The notes under the pieces are model-generated. The model was not told where the DNA came from. It did no database searches and saw nothing but the letters and a program-made list of their open reading frames with translations. From Bacilli bacterium (GTDB taxonomy: Bacteria > Bacillota_I > Bacilli_A > RFN20 > CAG-288): DNA of 7,974 bases. The stretch is taken from assembly GCA_022774485.1 (NCBI GenBank), contig JALFLX010000119.1, forward strand, positions 1 to 7,974, read 5' to 3'. Below, in pieces: positions 6,228-7,974 of this stretch (the stretch's first letter is position 1; every line of letters begins with the position of its first letter). A program made the translations under genes and the position numbers.

Positions 6228-7412
6228 TTAGGCGAGAATCTCAGAGACAGTTCCGGCACCGACGGTGTGACCACCTTCACGGATAGAGAACTTGGTCTGG
6301 GCTTCAAGAGCGATGGGGTGGATGAGCTCGACAACGAGTTCAACGTTATCACCAGGCATGACCATCTGGACATCTTCCGGAAGAGTGACAGTTCCGGTGA
6401 CATCAGTAGTTCTGAAGTAGAACTGAGGTCTGTAGTTGCTGGCGAAACCAGTGTGACGGCCACCTTCCTCTTTCTTGAGGACGTAGACCTGACCTTTGAA
6501 CTTCTTGTGCGGAGTGACAGAGCCCGGTTTGCAGAGGACCTGACCACGGACGATCTGATCTCTGTCGACACCTCTTAATAAGGCACCGATGTTATCGCCG
6601 GCTTCAGCGAAGTCGAGGATCTTACGGAACATTTCAAGAGAGGTGCAGACGCACTGTCTGGTATCCATGATACCGACGATTTCAACAGGATCGTTCGGCT
6701 TGAGCATACCACGCTCGACTCTACCGGTGGCAACAGTACCACGGCCGGTGATGGTCATGACATCTTCGACAGCCATTAAGAACGGCTTCTCGTTGTCACG
6801 GACAGGATCCGGGATGTAGGAATCGACAGCATCCATGAGCTCCATGATGTGCTCTTCAGCAGCTTTGTCGCCATTGAGAGCCTGTAAAGCAGAACCTCTG
6901 ATAACAGGGAGTTCATCTCCAGGGAATCCATACTCATTTAAGAGTTCACGGACTTCCATCTCGACGAGGTCGACTAATTCAGGATCATCGACCATATCGC
7001 ACTTGTTAAGGAAGACAACAATGTAAGGAACACCGACTTGACGAGCAAGTAAGACGTGCTCTCTGGTCTGAGGCATGACACCATCGGTGGCAGCGACGAC
7101 ACGGATAGCACCATCCATCTGAGCGGCGCCGGTGATCATGTTCTTGATGTAGTCAGCGTGACCAGGGCAGTCGACATGGGTGTAGTGTCTGTGTTCAGTA
7201 TCATATTCGACGTGAGCAGCATTGATGGTGACACCACGGGCTTTCTCTTCCGGAGCAGCATCAATCTGATCATAGTTGAGGGCCTGAGATAAGCCTCTCT
7301 CAGCTAAGACGTGAGTGATCGCGGCAGTTAAAGTGGTCTTGCCGTGATCGACGTGACCGATAGTACCAATGTTAACATTGATTTTGGAACGGTCAAATTT
7401 CTGTTTTGCCAT
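6228..7412 (-). CDS. tuf: Translation elongation factor Tu
   Basis: EF-Tu carries aminoacyl-tRNA to the ribosome as a GTP complex. The protein is full length (394 aa). Domain 1 holds the P-loop GHVDHGKT (19-26), switch I RGVTI (59-63), DCPGH (81-85), NKCD (136-139) and SAL (174-176). Domain 2 starts near residue 208, and domain 3 includes RPQFYFRTTDVTG and ends GAGTVSEILA. The start ATG follows GGAGGA by about nine bases. It lies 76 bases after fusA, the usual str operon order, with its own promoter in the gap. Base composition is visibly more G/C-rich than in the SIR2 operon, in keeping with strong codon bias of a highly expressed gene. Unusual residues are R104 in GAIRVVAATDG, where Leu is common, and the Cys-rich stretch RQCVCTSLEMFRK. 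Confidence 0.98.
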   Translation of the reverse strand: MAKQKFDRSKINVNIGTIGHVDHGKTTLTAAITHVLAERGLSQALNYDQIDAAPEEKARGVTINAAHVEYDTEHRHYTHVDCPGHADYIKNMITGAAQMDGAIRVVAATDGVMPQTREHVLLARQVGVPYIVVFLNKCDMVDDPELVDLVEMEVRELLNEYGFPGDELPVIRGSALQALNGDKAAEEHIMELMDAVDSYIPDPVRDNEKPFLMAVEDVMTITGRGTVATGRVERGMLKPNDPVEIVGIMDTRQCVCTSLEMFRKILDFAEAGDNIGALLRGVDRDQIVRGQVLCKPGSVTPHKKFKGQVYVLKKEEGGRHTGFASNYRPQFYFRTTDVTGTVTLPEDVQMVMPGDNVELVVELIHPIALEAQTKFSIREGGHTVGAGTVSEILA

Positions 7413-7444
7413 AAATCATTTCCTCCAAAGTTAGATTCGTTATG

Positions 7445-7473
7445 ACTATACTCTTTTTAAGCGTTATTTTCAA
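7445..7473 (-). promoter_or_regulatory. Promoter of tuf in the fusA-tuf gap
   Basis: The minus strand reads TTGAAA (-35, 7473-7468), a 17-base spacer, and TATAGT (-10, 7450-7445), each matching 5 of 6 consensus bases. Transcription would start near 7438, giving a leader of about 25 bases with the ribosome binding site GGAGGA at 7426-7421. This lets tuf be made in excess of EF-G, as is known for other bacteria. Confidence 0.72.
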
Positions 7474-7488
7474 GAATTACGGAGCGTA

Positions 7489-7974
7489 TTAACCGCGATT
7501 CTTGACGATTTCCTCTTGAACAGAATGAGGAACTTCCTGGTAGTGATCGAATTCCATGGTGTAGATACCACGACCCTGAGTCATGGAGCGGAGATCAGAG
7601 ATGTAACCGAACATGTTGGCGAGCGGGATCTTCGCAGTGATGACCTGAGCGTTGGCTTTCTGGACCATACCTTCGACAGAACCACGGCGGGAAGAGACAT
7701 CGCCCATGACGGTACCGACATAGTCGATCGGAGTGGTGATGTCCGCTCTGACGATCGGCTCTAAGATGACCGGCTTACACTTCTGAGCAGCGACCTTTAA
7801 GGCGAGGTCAGAAGCGAGCTTGTAGGCGATTTCGGAAGAGTCGACATCGTGGTAAGAACCGAAGATCAATGTCGCTTTGACATCGATGACCGGGTAACCG
7901 GCGATCATACCCTTGTTGAAGGCTTCTCTCAAACCTTCGATAGAAGGCTTGATGAATTCTTTGGGGATGGCGCC
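7489..7974 (-). CDS. fusA: Translation elongation factor G (C-terminal 161 aa, cut by window edge)
   Basis: EF-G is the GTPase that drives translocation on the ribosome. The fragment is open to the right edge and covers the end of domain IV and domain V. It begins GAIPKEFIKPSIEG and has MIAGYPVIDVKATLIFGSYH, VDSSEIA and VILEPI. It then has MGDVSSRRGSVEGM, ANMFGYISDLRSMTQGRG and MEFDHYQEVP, ending EEIVKNRG with TAA at 7491-7489. All are standard EF-G landmarks. The GTPase domain lies outside the window. It is followed by tuf on the same strand, which identifies the end of the str operon. Confidence 0.97.
   Translation of the reverse strand, partial: GAIPKEFIKPSIEGLREAFNKGMIAGYPVIDVKATLIFGSYHDVDSSEIAYKLASDLALKVAAQKCKPVILEPIVRADITTPIDYVGTVMGDVSSRRGSVEGMVQKANAQVITAKIPLANMFGYISDLRSMTQGRGIYTMEFDHYQEVPHSVQEEIVKNRG

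Noticed and set aside
6228..7292. Several plus-strand open frames of 60-100 codons, and a second minus-strand frame (6140-6571), across tuf
   Set aside because: They are shadows of the highly conserved EF-Tu coding frame, with Ser/Thr-rich low-complexity translations and no ribosome binding sites.

Overview
The window looks like chromosome from a low-GC Bacillota, probably from the Mollicutes-related or Erysipelotrichia-like side of the phylum. This is inference, from the A/T-rich intergenic regions, GGAGG-type ribosome binding sites, sigma-A-like promoters, a CcpA-type cre site, and a MalK/UgpC-type ATPase carrying an internal insertion like those I recall from Mollicutes. The genetic code is standard: Trp is TGG (six in the SIR2 gene), and three genes end in TGA, so this is not a TGA=Trp mycoplasma.

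Layout. (1) 1-1881, minus strand: the start of a sugar or glycerol-phosphate ABC importer operon. A promoter with a cre box drives a 534-aa MalK/UgpC-like ATPase, followed six bases later by a MalF/UgpA-like permease that runs off the left edge. (2) 1948-5343, minus strand: a compact three-gene operon whose genes overlap by 4 and 11 bases. The order is a SIR2-like protein with the NAD-site motifs, then two RDD-family membrane proteins with large predicted extracytoplasmic loops. It has its own promoter (TATAAT) and a strong ribosome binding site. I find no published system with this exact make-up in my memory, and it is the main candidate for a new, possibly defensive, system. (3) 5344-6163, plus strand: a divergent control region, a Cys-rich reading frame without a normal start codon, and the remains of an ABC exporter. 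In that remnant the Walker A end of an ATPase is joined out of frame to the C-terminal membrane segment of a permease, and a strong terminator follows. (4) 6183-7974, minus strand: the end of the str operon, with the C-terminal part of fusA (EF-G), an intergenic promoter, tuf (EF-Tu) and its terminator.

Functionally, block 1 is carbon uptake under probable catabolite control and block 4 is core translation. Blocks 2 and 3 lie between them as an accessory stretch: a translationally coupled SIR2-membrane operon beside a decayed transporter, as expected where genes are gained and lost between stable housekeeping loci. The defence role of block 2 is inferred only from the SIR2 family and the gene arrangement.
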